Source: Tricholomella constricta
Taxonomy: Eukaryota; Basidiomycota; Agaricomycetes; Agaricales; Lyophyllaceae
DNA length: 64,000 bases
Direction of reading: 5' to 3'
Assembly: GCA_013368375.1 (NCBI GenBank)
Contig: JAACJP010000039.1
Location: 124,001 to 188,000, forward strand
Of the stretch, positions 15,401-27,242 are shown in pieces. The position numbers and the translations under genes were made by a program. The number at the start of each line of letters is the position of its first letter. The first letter of the stretch is position 1. The notes under the pieces were generated by a model. The model made no database searches. It was not told the DNA's origin and was given only the letters and a program-made list of their open reading frames with translations.

Positions 15401-18400
15401 TTTACTCACTTGGACAGGGAAAATATTATCCGCAACCTGGCCGCCATACTTCAAGATGGTTTTTGCAGGGATGACGGGAACAACTCGATTGTGGATAGCA
15501 GCGATCGACGTCAGATCAAAAACCTCGCCTCGGATTGCAGTCAGCACGTTGTTCGGGTTCAGCGTGCTAGAATGTGACGCAAGTTCAACGCTGTTGAAGA
15601 CATGCTCTGTCGGGCAAATGAGGAGACCCAGGACAGCGATAACGAAGATAGCACCCGCGCAGGAGAGCCAGATGAGGATATTGATCGCCAGCTTCTCCCT
15701 CCACGCCTGTCGTACATCCATACGCTTCATCCGGCCAAACCACGTCAAGAACGGTGACGGGACCCAGAACGTCAATATCCAGCACAACGCAACCCATTTC
15801 CGCCGCGCCGAACTCTCCTTCAGCACCTCCGTCGTTTCACCGTCCTGGATCTCACCAGGCAGGACCTCCTTGTCGTTCAAAAGCGCCTTTTTGTCATTCT
15901 GGAACATGTTTCGCGACGGCGCGTACGACTCGGAGCCAAAGTTCGACATCGTATCGTCCCGCTGGCTAGTATAGCGACTGCGGCCATCAAAGTCCTCGCT
16001 GCGCAACGACTTGCTCTCGTCATAGTCGTCATTATCGTACATGTCTGCGCGCTGGAAGGGCGAGGCATTGGCGACGAGCGGAAGGGCTTGATTCGAGCTA
16101 TTGTCAGGCTCGCCGTATGCCCAGGGTGTAGGGGAAAGCTCTCCGGCGTCGAGACCAGGTGTAAGGTAGGGCGCGTAGGGGTCGGCGATGCCGCGAGGGT
16201 TCAGCCCGGCCTCTGCCTCTGCATCACGCATGCGATTGCGCTTTTGTTCCTCGACATCTCGAGAACGAAGTTGGTCCTCGAGAGTGTGGAACGCCAGATG
16301 AGACAAGAACACCTATAAAAACGACTATCAGAAAGGCTGAAGCAAAGGTCAGATATTGGCACACCTTATGCTGGCCGAGAACAAGATCCTTCTCAGTCAA
16401 ACCGAACACCGTCCTCGCCTGCTGAACTTTCTCCGACGACGCGCCTTCAGTCACACCACCCGCCTCCAAGCTCATCTTGTACCTCTCGCAGAACTCCTCC
16501 GGCGTCATACCGACCTCGAAGACATTCGCACAGCGCTTGGCAATCTCCGTAAGACCGACGCTGCGCACCTGACCCTTGACACTCCTCCCCTCAAGTTGAT
16601 TCGGGAGCTGTGAGTCGTTCGGGTTGATGCAAAATACAAACCACGACTGCGTGTCATCGAGCGTCTCGAACAACGTGTCCAACGCCGACTTGAACTCGCC
16701 AGCCACGCACGGTGAGCCCCCCGATGACGAAGCCTCCTCCTTCTCCTTCTCCTCGTCCTCGCCGTCCCCACCCTCTCGCAGCGTCGGCATACGTTTTATT
16801 GTATTCTTCCTCCGCGTCGATGGTGCCCGCATCGGCTTGACTGGCTGCTGCGCCGCCACGATCGTGTCCTCGTTCCGTGGGTGCGCCTGCGTTGCAATAG
16901 CTTTCGCTGAGAACAAGCCCTTCACGAACGGATTCACAGAGCCCGAACCCTCCTGCCCCTCCGTGCCTCTGAGCAGCGACACAAAGTCGGGGTTCAGCGC
17001 ATCAAGGTTGCGCGCGAGGAACCCATCGGCGGAATACGTCACGGGGCCATTGAAGTGGTTCACTGTGAACGTCGGCGCCCCGTTGCGGTCCGCGGCGCCC
17101 GTTTTGAAAGAGGAGTGGTTGCCCCACCGCTTCTGGAACGCCTCGACCATGGTGTGATCCGTCTTGCGAGGTGCACGCCGCGCCTGGTCGTCCATGATGT
17201 GGATAAGACCTCCGGGCTTATGCTGCAATAGACGGATGCACTCGGCATTGTCAAAATATGGGACCTGGGGCACGAAGCGCGAGATGCCTTCAGTGTTGTA
17301 CTCGGCGACGTGGCTTACAAAAAGGCGCTTCTGCGTCCAGCTCTGCAGCCGCTCGTTGGCGAAATTGATGCAGAACTGGTCGAGGGAGTTGGGTCGACTT
17401 GTCAAGTTCTGTGGACCGGGGAGGTCGAAGAGGCCGATGAAGGTCGCAAAATCGTCCTTGCAAAGCCGCTGGTTGATATGCTCGTTCAGCCAGCCAAAAA
17501 GAAGGGAGTAAAGGGTTTTGGCGAGGTCGTCCCTATTATCAGATGCACCGTCGGGGTCAAGAAACACTGTGCACAACTCCTTCTTCATGAGCTTCGTCTT
17601 GTACGAAAGCGCCGACTCGAGCGCAGATGAGTGGATGCCGAGGAACTCCGCGACAACGTTCAGTAAGTCTGTGTTCCGTACAACAGCGGCATCCTCGTTG
17701 CGGCTGCGGTCGATTGTGAACTCGAGGTTGCCGAGATGGAGAATCGCGGCAAGGAGCTGACATGTCTGCGCAACGTGGCGTTTCGACAGGCCAATAGTTT
17801 TGAGCGCGACCTTGAGCTGCTCGAACCGCACCTCGTCATCATCGCGACCGCCATTCGGCCGGCCTCCTGCTCCCCGCTGCCCGAGGTACCGATACGTCGT
17901 CTTGTCGAAGAGGTGGAGATGCTGTCGTTCCTCAGCAGACGCGCCGGCAACAAGATAGTAAAAGATGTGGAAATTGCGTTCGCCAGATGGAGCACCAGCT
18001 ACCCGGTTCCGTTCGAGGTAGTAGTCCAGGGTCTTGATGCCACATATACGGCCCCGTTCGCTGAACTGCAGCTCGGTATATTTGCCGAAGCGGGAAGCGT
18101 TGGGATTGAAGAGGGTGCGAGCGTTACCGAACGTCTCGAGCACGAATTCGGAGGCGGGGACTTGGGTGGCGAGTTTGGACCCCTTTTTGCCGGGGTTGCT
18201 GACGCTCAGCTCGAGCAGCGTCTTGATGGCCAGACGGCGATTTTCTGACTTTCCGCTGCCAGTCTCGCCACTGTTTGGCGACTAAGAAAAAGGTTATGTA
18301 TCAATAATGCACCACATACCTGAAGACGATGGTCTGGTCCTGCGTTGTCCGTCTCATGTGGTAATACGCATTGTTAGCGAGCTGAAATATGTGCGGTGGG

Positions 18401-18663
18401 AGCGGTTGCTTGTGCTCAGACGTATCTCGGTATTCTGTTGCGTACTTGTGCATCACCGAGTCCGAATTCGATGCCACATACTTGTGAGGGTTGAGTGCGA
18501 CGAGACCGGAAGACCCTGTGTTCGTATAGATGTTGTCCGTCATAAACCGCTCTCGAAGACATGCCACGATAATATCGTCCGATGCTGGAGAGAGATGGGT
18601 CAAGTCTGTGACCGCCTCGAGCCGCTGGTGGGCACTCATGGTCGCTGATGAACGCCTGTCCAT
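12450..18663 (-). CDS. Chitin synthase with myosin-motor-like domain (class V/VI type)
   Basis: Polymerises UDP-GlcNAc into wall chitin at the plasma membrane of growing tips. I read ten exons: 18663-18320, 18270-16365, 16312-15410, 15354-14329, 14280-14126, 14068-13984, 13925-13452, 13390-13121, 13067-13014 and 12962-12450. Their joined length is a multiple of three and codes for about 1,909 residues, as expected. The N-terminal third is a myosin head with P-loop [14 protein letters not shown], the Ser-Gly split by intron 1. Membrane segments and a cytochrome-b5-like stretch ([15 protein letters not shown] region) follow. The glycosyltransferase domain shows [24 protein letters not shown] and the hallmark QRRRW. 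The C-terminus (about 60 residues) is a DEK_C-like domain. A second ATG is available at 18639. All junctions are GT-AG and no break is seen. Confidence 0.95.
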
Positions 18664-19335
18664 TCTTGCAGTCTAGCGAGGCCGCTCCTGGCTGTAAGGC
18701 AATTTTTTGTACCTAGAAGAAAGAAGAGAACGTGAACTTTGACCGCTAAAGGGTCTCAAGGATCGTTAGCTGGCTGCGAGGAGCCGGTAGTGGTTGGGGA
18801 GCAAACGACGAGTAGCGTGTTGCTCTCTGACCAATAATCTTCCCACGGCCTTGTCTCAAGAGAAGCATGTCGACGGGTTTATTCCTCCGTGGATCACTGT
18901 CAGCGAGTGACCGGATGTCAGTGAGTCTCGGAAAGTACAATAATGCATGATCCACAGCTGATAAATACAAAGCTAAATTCTAGTCAAGAGAGGTGTAACA
19001 TCGCAGAGAGCCTGAACTGGAATTTATCTTGTGATCGCATGTGGGTCAATGGTTTAAATTCTGGGGCTGGGTATCATCGCCGTATTGCCTGTGTTACCTC
19101 TGACGCCTTCCACTGCCTTCCATCTTTTGTGGATATGCCACTGTTGAGATCTTCCAGCCAAGAGGAAGGTGGTGGCCGGCATTTAGATGTCAAAGGGGGA
19201 ACTCTTCTCCACGACCGCGCCGCCATCTCTTTCGAGACATGTCAGTCAGAACTCAGATTATTCGCATGAGACAAAAGATAATAGCGCATAGTAAACATTC
19301 ATGGTTCATATCGGCTGGAATTAAAAACACGGAGC
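18664..19335. promoter_or_regulatory. Upstream region of the chitin synthase gene
   Basis: About 670 bases between the chitin synthase start and the 3' end of the P-loop NTPase gene, both on the minus strand. It should hold the chitin synthase promoter. I see no clear TATA box or other gene. Confidence 0.4.
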
Positions 19336-22300
19336 TTAGTACATTTGTTTCCCAACGAGAACTTCCTCTCTCCGAGGTGGAGCAGGGCCATGAAGGATAT
19401 CGTTATGTTCGACCCAGTGGTAACAATCCTCACCCCCGTTCCAAAATGGCTTCATCCGCTGTACCGCTTTGAGTGTTTGCGAATTTTGTCGGGGATGCTC
19501 TCCGAGGAAGTCGCGAGATTTCAAAAGTTGGGCATACTTATCTTTGTGGGCGGCATCGATGCCCCTGTACACCGTTGGGGAGCAACCATACGCAAATATG
19601 TGGTATCTCGGATGTCCCTCTTGGGGGTGGTGTCGTTGGCCACGTTGGGGGATGACCATCCTGGATGGCGATGGTGTTCGAGAGGGGCCGCCGGATTTCT
19701 TCGACGACGACGACGACGACGAAGAGGACCTGTCCGGCCTGAATTTAATGGCGGTCTTAGCTTCCTCAGAAACTTTTCCTTGAATTCCCAGCTCCATAAC
19801 CAGGCCGATGTACGGGCGGTAAGACGTGGGGATCTTCGACCCGTGTTTGCATGACTCTATTTCCGGGAAAAATTCGATTTTGGCTTGATCGATGGAGTAT
19901 TTAGCAATAGTGCCGCGTTGTATCTGTCGCTTGAACTGAACGAGCACACCAGTCATGACATGCTCGCACAGCACAGTGTTCTGCAAGAGGACGGGTATGA
20001 TGCAGTCAACGGTGCGTTGGCCATTCCGACACATGATCGCCATGTGACGGATGAAAGCTGCCCATGCGGCGCTGGAGGTTACGCCGGTGTTGTCCGCCAT
20101 TTTCCCAAAGTGTGTGAAGCAGACGAGAGCGTCCTTGAACGCCTCTCTGAATGAGACTCCTTTCATATTATCCGGGGTGCTGTCAAGGACCATCTTCGCA
20201 TACTTCTCGCTAAACAGTTTTTCGATAAAGGTTATAAGACGACAGCCAGCACTGAATATGGGACGTGTCTGCTTAGGTTGTTCCTCTTCGACAGCGCGAT
20301 GGTAGGCGTCGAGGAGAAGTTGGCGTCCGGTAAGCTCCCCCAGCTCTCCACGGTCAAGCAAGCCATCGTCGAGTACGTCGGTAAGTGTTTCGACTACGAC
20401 AAATGGACGTTTCATCCTCCAGTTCCAGAGCTGCTGGGCAGCAGCCTCGGCAAGGAGGGGTTCGGAAGGGTATCCAGACCGCAGGTACTCTCGGTGACCA
20501 GGAATAGAATATGCAAAACGCATGTGGCTCTCGACTAGACCAGCCTCTTGGATTTGCACTTTTTCACGGCGGGGCTCAAAGTCCAGTGACAATTGGAGGT
20601 CTAGAACTGCCAGCTTTGAAGCAAGTAAGATATCGACGGAAGAGTCGATATTAGCATCTGAAACAAGTTTCGCGCGTGCCAATCCCAAGACTTCTCTATG
20701 GAATGCAGGTTTGTTCCTCCCGGCTCCTCGTAACATTGTCCAAAATCTATCGAAAAAGTCGTCAAGTATGTCGACTCGAAAAGTTACAAAAAAGACACTC
20801 ACAACGGTCTCCCAAATTTCGCCATGAATGGAATCGTGCTAATATCCTTGATAAGCAATTCGCCTGGCTTGACCACGAGGTCCCCGCAGCAGTCAAAGGG
20901 TGTTTCAGTAATTGGTGCATGTGTTGTGGCTGCTCCACCGCGAATGCGAGCGGATCTGGCCAGGGCCTTCGGGGCGGCGAAGTAGGCTAAGCTCGAATTT
21001 GTCGATAGGAAAATGAAAACCACCGGTAAGGACAAAAATTCGTTGAGGTACGAGCATAGAAAATCGTAAAGCGTTTTCCCGTCGTCATTTTGAATCACCA
21101 CCTTGGTGAGAGGGTGTGCTTCGTCAAAGTAGATTATGAGTTTGATTGACTTCGACTCATCCGGGACTCTCAGCTTGCTGAGGAGTTGTTGCAGCGCGAG
21201 TCTTGCTGATTCCGCTGCAGTCTCAATAACAGGATCTTCGTAGCCTTCGCCTTCCTTTCGATGTTCCGCGAGTAAGTCTTCATGCCTTTTCTGGATTTCG
21301 GGAAGATTCTGCCAGTCCAATGACTAAGTGTGATATTCCTTGTCGTCTTGACACATACGCACCTTACTGGGTTGCTTGGCATCTGTAATCGCGGCTTTGT
21401 ATAAGCCTTCGCGTATGCCTTCAAAATGGCTTGACCACCACTTGGCTAGATCTTCAGCCGATTTCTTACTCAATTCTTCCCAGAATTTCTCCAGTTCGTC
21501 GTTGACTTGCGTGAACACACTGGCGAAGAACTTTAGGCAATTCCCTTTCAGATCGTCCGATTTAGCAATTGAGACGAGCCAGTCGCGGACAGCAGCGTCG
21601 GGCATGGGGAAGGCCAGGCCTATGTTCGTACATCAGAAACGCCCAAAGGAATCGAAAATCAAAGCAAGGACTTTTAGTGCTGTCCTCTCCTCGTAAATTA
21701 AATGGGATGGTGAAGACCAACTTCGCTTGCTCATGAACCATGCGGGATTTTCCCGTACCGGAGCTCTGAACGATGGTGATTTGATTGGAGTATGGATCTT
21801 CTGTTGGTAGGATTGCATCGATATTGGACAACAGGAGTCGATGGTGATCTCCCAAGTAATCACCACGCCAGGCGGACTGCAGAGCTTCGAAAATAGGTTG
21901 GATGAGCAAAAACAAGAGCTGAGATAAGATAAATACCTTGTTCTAGAGAATTGCGTCCATACAATAAGCTGTCATGAACACCACTAGCACAACAGATACA
22001 CCAATTACGCACGGGTCAGTTGCACATTCTCGTTGGGCATATTTTGCTTTTTTGCTACAACCTAGCCGTCGTCACCAATCCCAATAAAGGTTCGCTCAGA
22101 AGTACTTACCACTCAGAGATTCTTGCACTACAGGCCAGAGGATTTCTTTGATGACGATTAGAGGCTTAAAAAAAAGGCTGTGTGGTAGCAAAACACACCC
22201 AATTTTCGGACTTCTTTGAATGAGCCTTCTTCCCATGCTTGATGTAAGAGCGGATTGATGGATGGTTCGCGCTTCAGCAGGTCCCGGGCTTCACTCGGTG

Positions 22301-22604
22301 AAAGAGTTACGAGTCTCTTATCTCCAACAGTGATATTGGAAAGCAGTCCAGGCAAATGGGGCTCCTTATTCAGGTCCCGATAGAGGCTGAATGATTCCAT
22401 GATCTCCACATCGAGGGGCTTGTGATCGTCATCGATGAAGCGATCGCGCTCGTTCGATACTCGAGCGAGCAATGGAGCAGCATCCTGGACTATGGGCTCG
22501 TGCGGGGGATTCACTGGCAGGTCACCCACAGACAAATTGGCGAAGCCTTCAGCGAAAGAACTCGTCGGGTCCATGGTGGCACTGAAAGACAGGTTCACCG
22601 TCAT
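19336..22604 (-). CDS. Large fungal P-loop NTPase of unknown function
   Basis: A multi-exon gene starting at ATG 22604 (a second ATG lies at 22574). The first exon (to about 22200) codes for an acidic N-terminus. One or two very short exons (about 22166-22110 and near 21960) lead to the ATPase core. Walker A reads VQSSGTGKSRMVHEQAK (near 21770), and Walker B reads IIYFDEAHPL (near 21140). A FIFLSTNSS segment follows, then FGRPLFW across the intron near 20800. The last exon (20770-19336, about 475 residues) is helical-looking and ends in a low-complexity SSSSSSSSSKKSGG stretch and a short basic tail. Related proteins are expanded in agaricomycetes; some Crinkler/RHS-type proteins have this ATPase, but I see no Crinkler N-terminus here. 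Function not assigned. It shares a short upstream region with the BTB gene. Confidence 0.75.
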
Positions 22605-22910
22605 GTGATCAGCGCGGTTTATTATCTGCTACTAATACTACTAGAATAAAATATTGACAAACATCACAGAAATTTACCGGGCCATGCACCGTGCTACTAG
22701 CAAAGTACAACAAATCTAGCGGCGATATTATAATTATGGATGCAACGGCGTCCAAGACAATATAACAAAGACTTGACTTCAGACTCCAAGATGAGCCAAA
22801 AGCCTGAGGACTAAAGATAAAGTAGCGATGAACGCGGGGCAAAGATTTGTTGAGGTTGACAGACCTCGTGGTTTCGAACATTCACAACGTTGAACGTTGA
22901 TAACATAAGT
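22605..22910. promoter_or_regulatory. Short divergent promoter, NTPase and BTB genes
   Basis: Only about 306 bases separate the start codons of the minus-strand NTPase and the plus-strand BTB gene, so a shared bidirectional promoter is likely. The part from about 22696 onward is also present upstream of the second BTB copy (to about 58754), meaning that copy carried at least its proximal promoter with it. Confidence 0.55.
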
Positions 22911-24145
22911 ATGGTGCCAGCTAATCCTTGCGCGCTGCCTGGCAGAAGTACAGAATTCTGGTTCTCAGATGGGTCCGTAGTCCTTATCGTGGAGAACATG
23001 GCGTTCCGCATCCACCAGTCAATTCTCAGCAAACACTCCGATGTTTTTGCAGACCTTTTCACCGTCCCGCAGCCTCGCAGCGACTCGGAGTCCATTGAAG
23101 GTGTCCCAGTAGTTCATCCAACAGATAATCTGGCTGATTTCACCGATGTCATGCGAGCTCTGTATGAACCTTTGTAAGTTTCAACCTTATCAGTTTCCTT
23201 TTCGCCCTTGGATCACTAGGTTTCCTAGCCATTTCGACAAGCTAGCTCCAGATGCAGATCTTGCTACCCTCATCCAATTCGTTTCTGGAATTCTCAGAAT
23301 CAGCACAAAGTACAATATCCTCACCTTGCGCGAGAAATGCATCGCGGTTCTTCGGACGAAATTCCCCTCATCCCTCTCCGCCTGCGACCGGCTCATATCT
23401 TCGCGGTACAAATACGTCGCATCGACGATCGTCCGCGCCATCCCCCTCGCGCGCGAAACGAACGTCCCCGAGATCCTCCCCTGGGCATTCTACATATCAA
23501 CCAATATCGCCAATGACACGCTCCTCGAGGACTCCGTGCTCTCCTGGCGCGACAAGGCCCTCTGCCTCGTTGGCAAGAACCAGCTCTGGGAAATGCAAAA
23601 GTCGATCACGCATAAATTTCATTTCGAGTTCAGCAAGGCCCCGACGTGTCAACTCCCGTGCCAGTCGCGCTTGCCACAGCTGATGTCGTGGCGCCGCACG
23701 GAGGAGCTTAGGGTCAGCCCGCACCCGCTGGAGCAGTACCTGGACTGGGACTCGCTGAAAGTGTGCCCGAGGTGCGTTGAACATGCGCAGATGCAGCATC
23801 AGAAGGGGAGGGAGATGGTCTGGAAGACGCTACCATCGATGTTCCAGCTTAGGAGCTGGGAAGATATTCAAAAAGAACAAAATCGATGATATCGCTGACG
23901 CGTGCTTGCGCTGTGTTATCATCCACCCCACCCTGCGTGCTGAACTCTTGGCAATTGCACGGACAACTTCGTGTGCATTCGGAGCCGACCTGCTCTTCGC
24001 CTGTCCAAACTATGACCGTGACATACTTAGTATACACCTCGGACCAAATCCTATCTCCACACCCGCTCCTCGACTCTCACTTCCTTGCCTCTGCTGATCT
24101 CCCCCACGTTATACACGACTAATCTGATGTCGACTACCACAAGCT
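22696..24145 (+). repeat. Long inverted duplication, left arm (BTB locus)
   Basis: About 1.45 kb including proximal promoter, both BTB exons, the intron and the 3' flank. It matches 57270-58754 in reverse orientation at very high identity in the coding part and lower identity in the 3' flank. The partner lies about 33 kb away, with the retroelement nest between. Confidence 0.9.
22911..23889 (+). CDS. BTB/POZ domain protein, copy 1
   Basis: Two exons (22911 to about 23175, and about 23221 to 23889) code for roughly 310 residues. The first ATG is at 22911; the frame is open a little further upstream, but only from a TTG. The N-terminal half is a fungal BTB/POZ fold: FWFSDGSVVLIVENMAFRIH, then SILSKHSDVFADLF. 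The C-terminal half carries a Cys/His set (CQLPCQSRLPQLM; VCPRCVEHAQ) common in agaricomycete BTB proteins. Such proteins mediate protein-protein contacts, often as Cul3 adaptors; the partner is unknown. A near-identical inverted copy lies at 57561-58538, differing by about four visible residues (E/D, P/L, H/Y, R/G). Confidence 0.85.
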
Positions 24146-24709
24146 TTGCATGTATATAATATCCTTTAGAAGATGCTGATCCCGGGAGCCGTGCTGAGGA
24201 TTCTGAGATGCCACTGAAGCTTTAGATGTATCATGTTTGAGTACTGAATGCACTTCGTCATCAAGCTCCCTGTAGTCTTTCGTTAGTGCACGACAGCTAA
24301 TGACGGTGTCAGAGTGGTAAAACTGTTGCGTTGTGTCAAGCTCATGCCAGTGGAGCCGTAGTTGGGCTCTACGCGCCGTAGTGACAGGCGTTCTGATTAT
24401 TTAAAGTTGGTAGTAAGTTGCAGGTGAGACCGGATAATCGCAAGAATGATGAGTGAGACTGGATATGACAATGAACGCGTCGCTTCATTGCATCGCGGTC
24501 GAGCGACTCTCGGAAAATTCATGAGTTGCGATAGGGTATATAATTGAATTAGATACATCGTCATTAATTGATAGAGAGAAATAGTCCATCATCTGTAGGT
24601 TCAATGCAAAAAAAGGATACATCACAGCGAGACGATATCAAACGAGGGCGATACGGAGCGCAAAAATATTCCAGCCACTGTATATCATGCGAGGTGGACG
24701 ACGCAGAAC
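24146..24709. other. Intergenic, convergent 3' ends
   Basis: I see nothing coding. It lies between the 3' ends of the BTB and F-box genes and is A/T-richer than its neighbours. Confidence 0.5.
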
Positions 24710-26053
24710 CTAACGGCGAGAACCAGGAACATCCCAGCTGACCTGCAGCCCCTGTGCCTCAAGCGTCCTAAAAACGGACACATCATAGTCGTACGAGCTC
24801 CACCGCGCATCCGGAGGGTGGCGGGGGCTCCGGCCGTACTGCACTCGCGCCCACTTCAGTGATCTCGACGGCCGACTACCGTGACTGGGGCGGAATCGCG
24901 AGGCAAGCAACCCCGAGACGACGCCGTCCGTCGTGTTGCAGCGCCTGAGGGCGAGGGCCGTCAGGCGAGGGAGGCATTGGGTTCTCGGATCTTGATTTGG
25001 GCGCCAGGTGAGGTGCGTTGCGACGGTGTTTGAGAGGAGGGGCCACAGGTCGAGGGATCGGAGGGAATGGAAGCATGGGAGGGTGAGGTAGTAGAGGATG
25101 TCCTCTTCAGGTGTGAAGTTGTCCTCGCGGAGCGTCAGTTCCTGGATCTGGCAGCGGGAGCGGGTGTCTAGATAATGGAGGGATGTGCGGTCCCAAGGGT
25201 TTGGGATGTCGAGAGAAAGGAGGGAGGGGAGGGTCAGGTGGTCGAGGAGCTGCCCGGGGTCTTCTTGCTGGCCGTGGATGATCAAGGTGTGGAGCCGGCG
25301 CAGCGTGAGGATGGGGAGATGGGAGATGTCGTTGCGCGAGTATGTGTAGCGTGCGAACTCGACGTGCTCGACCCGCGGGCAGCAGTACAGTGTGAGGATG
25401 CAGTCGTGTGCGTCGAGAGGGGCGCCGATGGTGAGATGCGTGAGGCTGGGCCAGGTGAAGTGGGTGAAGTTGCTTAGGACGACGTCGCCGAGGTTTAGAT
25501 GGCGAAGGCGAGGGAGCAATGCTAGAGCTGGAGCTACTTTGTGATTGCTCCGGAGAAATTCTGGATCACGACCTAGTCCGACGTGTTCCAGCAACGGGGC
25601 GCTACCAGGTGGTAATTTAGAGAGTCGATCTGCGATCTGGGAATCGAGAGTGACGCGTCGCCACTGGTGGACGCGCGCAAAAAAAAGATCTATGACTCGG
25701 TCAGACTCTGAGGTGCTCCACAGATTGAGCGTGAGTGGATGGCCACGGGCGCGTTCGAGCCAAAGCCGGAAAAGGTCAACGTGACTTGACTTTGTACGGC
25801 GTGAGATGCTGCCTTTTAAGGTTGACCACAGAATAGGCAGGGATAGGGCGATATCCCTCCAATGGCCACAAACCTGGCAAAGCAACATCGGCGCTTGGTA
25901 GATATCGGGGTTCATATACATGCCATCGTTCTCTGCAGGAAGACATGCGATGAAGATCTGGCCCAGAATTTCTGGGGGAAGGCGATAGATAGGTGGCCGT
26001 CTAGATATCGCGCCGTTGGCGGGCCCGAAAGGACGCTCATGGGCGGTTCTCAC
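24710..26053 (-). CDS. F-box/LRR-like protein, copy B
   Basis: One long exon of 447 codons. The F-box is near residues 20-60 (PPIYRLPPEILGQIFIACLP, then LLCQVCGHWRDIALSLPILW). About ten irregular leucine-rich strands follow (FTWPSLTHLTIG, LTLRRLHTLII, LTLPSLLSLDIP), then CNTTDGVVSGLLASRF and the tail LEAQGLQVSWDVPGSR. The frame at 26053 begins with GTG and stays open upstream without an ATG until a TGA. By analogy with the third copy, whose first exon is separated by a 50-base intron, a short upstream first exon probably supplies the ATG; I could not place it. Predicted role: substrate-binding subunit of an SCF ubiquitin ligase, target unknown. Confidence 0.8.
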   Translation of the reverse strand: MRTAHERPFGPANGAISRRPPIYRLPPEILGQIFIACLPAENDGMYMNPDIYQAPMLLCQVCGHWRDIALSLPILWSTLKGSISRRTKSSHVDLFRLWLERARGHPLTLNLWSTSESDRVIDLFFARVHQWRRVTLDSQIADRLSKLPPGSAPLLEHVGLGRDPEFLRSNHKVAPALALLPRLRHLNLGDVVLSNFTHFTWPSLTHLTIGAPLDAHDCILTLYCCPRVEHVEFARYTYSRNDISHLPILTLRRLHTLIIHGQQEDPGQLLDHLTLPSLLSLDIPNPWDRTSLHYLDTRSRCQIQELTLREDNFTPEEDILYYLTLPCFHSLRSLDLWPLLSNTVATHLTWRPNQDPRTQCLPRLTALALRRCNTTDGVVSGLLASRFRPSHGSRPSRSLKWARVQYGRSPRHPPDARWSSYDYDVSVFRTLEAQGLQVSWDVPGSRR

Positions 26054-26059
26054 AGCCTG

Positions 26060-27242
26060 TATTCTGGTAGGCCTGCTGAAGAGGCTTAATGTTGGCTGAA
26101 TGAAAGTCGATCATCAGCTCCGAGAGCAAGGAGGAAGGGAAAATGGCACACGTGTGAAGTTCTTCGTGGCATGCGCGTTAACTGATGAGGGGTGCACGAG
26201 GCCAAAAGTTAAAGATGTAGCTTTAGAGTATAGAACCTAGGCAATTCTCAAGGCAAAGATATACAATCGGCGACTTATTGTGCGTCATATCGAGTACCGC
26301 CAGCGCCTGCGTTGGACTATGTATTGTGGGCTTGTCGCTTTTGTTGACCACACTATACGTCAGTGTCTATGTCGACAGGCCGTCGTGGGGAACGATCACC
26401 AGTCCTGTTGTGATAGAATCGTGATATGCGTTAAGTGCACCGGATTGTGAAAGCTCTCTGATCAGAATTTGACGTGTAACCTAAGAAAAAACGGGCGATC
26501 GTGCAGAGTTTTGCGATTTGTTCGTCACATTCCTGTGCTAATACAGTACACAGCATCGTCTTAGATTCTGGAATCGAAGACAAAACTCATCAGATACATG
26601 ATCGGGAGATCAGAACGTAGAAATGGACCCACTGAAGTATCTGACGCGTCTTGGGCTTGTTTCTTTTATGAGAGCTGGTAGCTACTGATCAAGCTTGACA
26701 TGTGGGCTTTTCTTGATGGTTTCGGTAGAAGTTGACAAGCTTCGCAGCAGGACTCGGAAAGATATCGGTGACCCTGTGGCAAAATGGCACGTGGTCTGTA
26801 CTCGGACAGAGAGAATTCGCGAGTTTCGCTTGGACCACCTGGACGTTAATACTTCTTTCGTTTAGTGCCAGCAGCACAGACTCTCAGCTTTTTCTCTGCG
26901 CAACACTGCATTCTACGCTATTACGAACTGTAAGGTCATTCTCTCTGAAATGCAAGCTCTTTTCAATGAAATTTACAATCAAGTGGTAGCGCTGGCCATC
27001 ATCAGAATTGTAAGCTCACTTTCTACAAGCCTATAACTATTCTCAATGGATGCTACAGTCAAGTGGTAGAGCCCTGTCAGCATCTATATACATATAAACC
27101 GTACCAGCTGTAAGCCTACCCTCCGCCTGCACAAGAGAATTTGACTTGATGGAACTCAATAGGCATGTTCTGAGTGATACCCGACCTTCAGCGAAGCCAA
27201 CGCTCATCACACTCTCTACCAAACACATTCGTTCGACTTACC
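26060..27242. other. Intergenic region with a short imperfect repeat
   Basis: A divergent region between the F-box gene and the zinc transporter gene. Around 26935-27075 two imperfect units of about 70 bases share a pattern ending in CAAGTGGTAGCGCTGGCC / CAAGTGGTAGAGCCCTGTC. No gene is supportable. The zinc transporter promoter should lie in the last few hundred bases (TATATACATATAAACC near 27085-27100). Confidence 0.45.

Noticed and set aside
25175..25477. Plus-strand frame with Glu/Val/Gly-rich sequence
   Set aside because: It is antisense to the intact F-box gene at 24710-26053 and has no motif.
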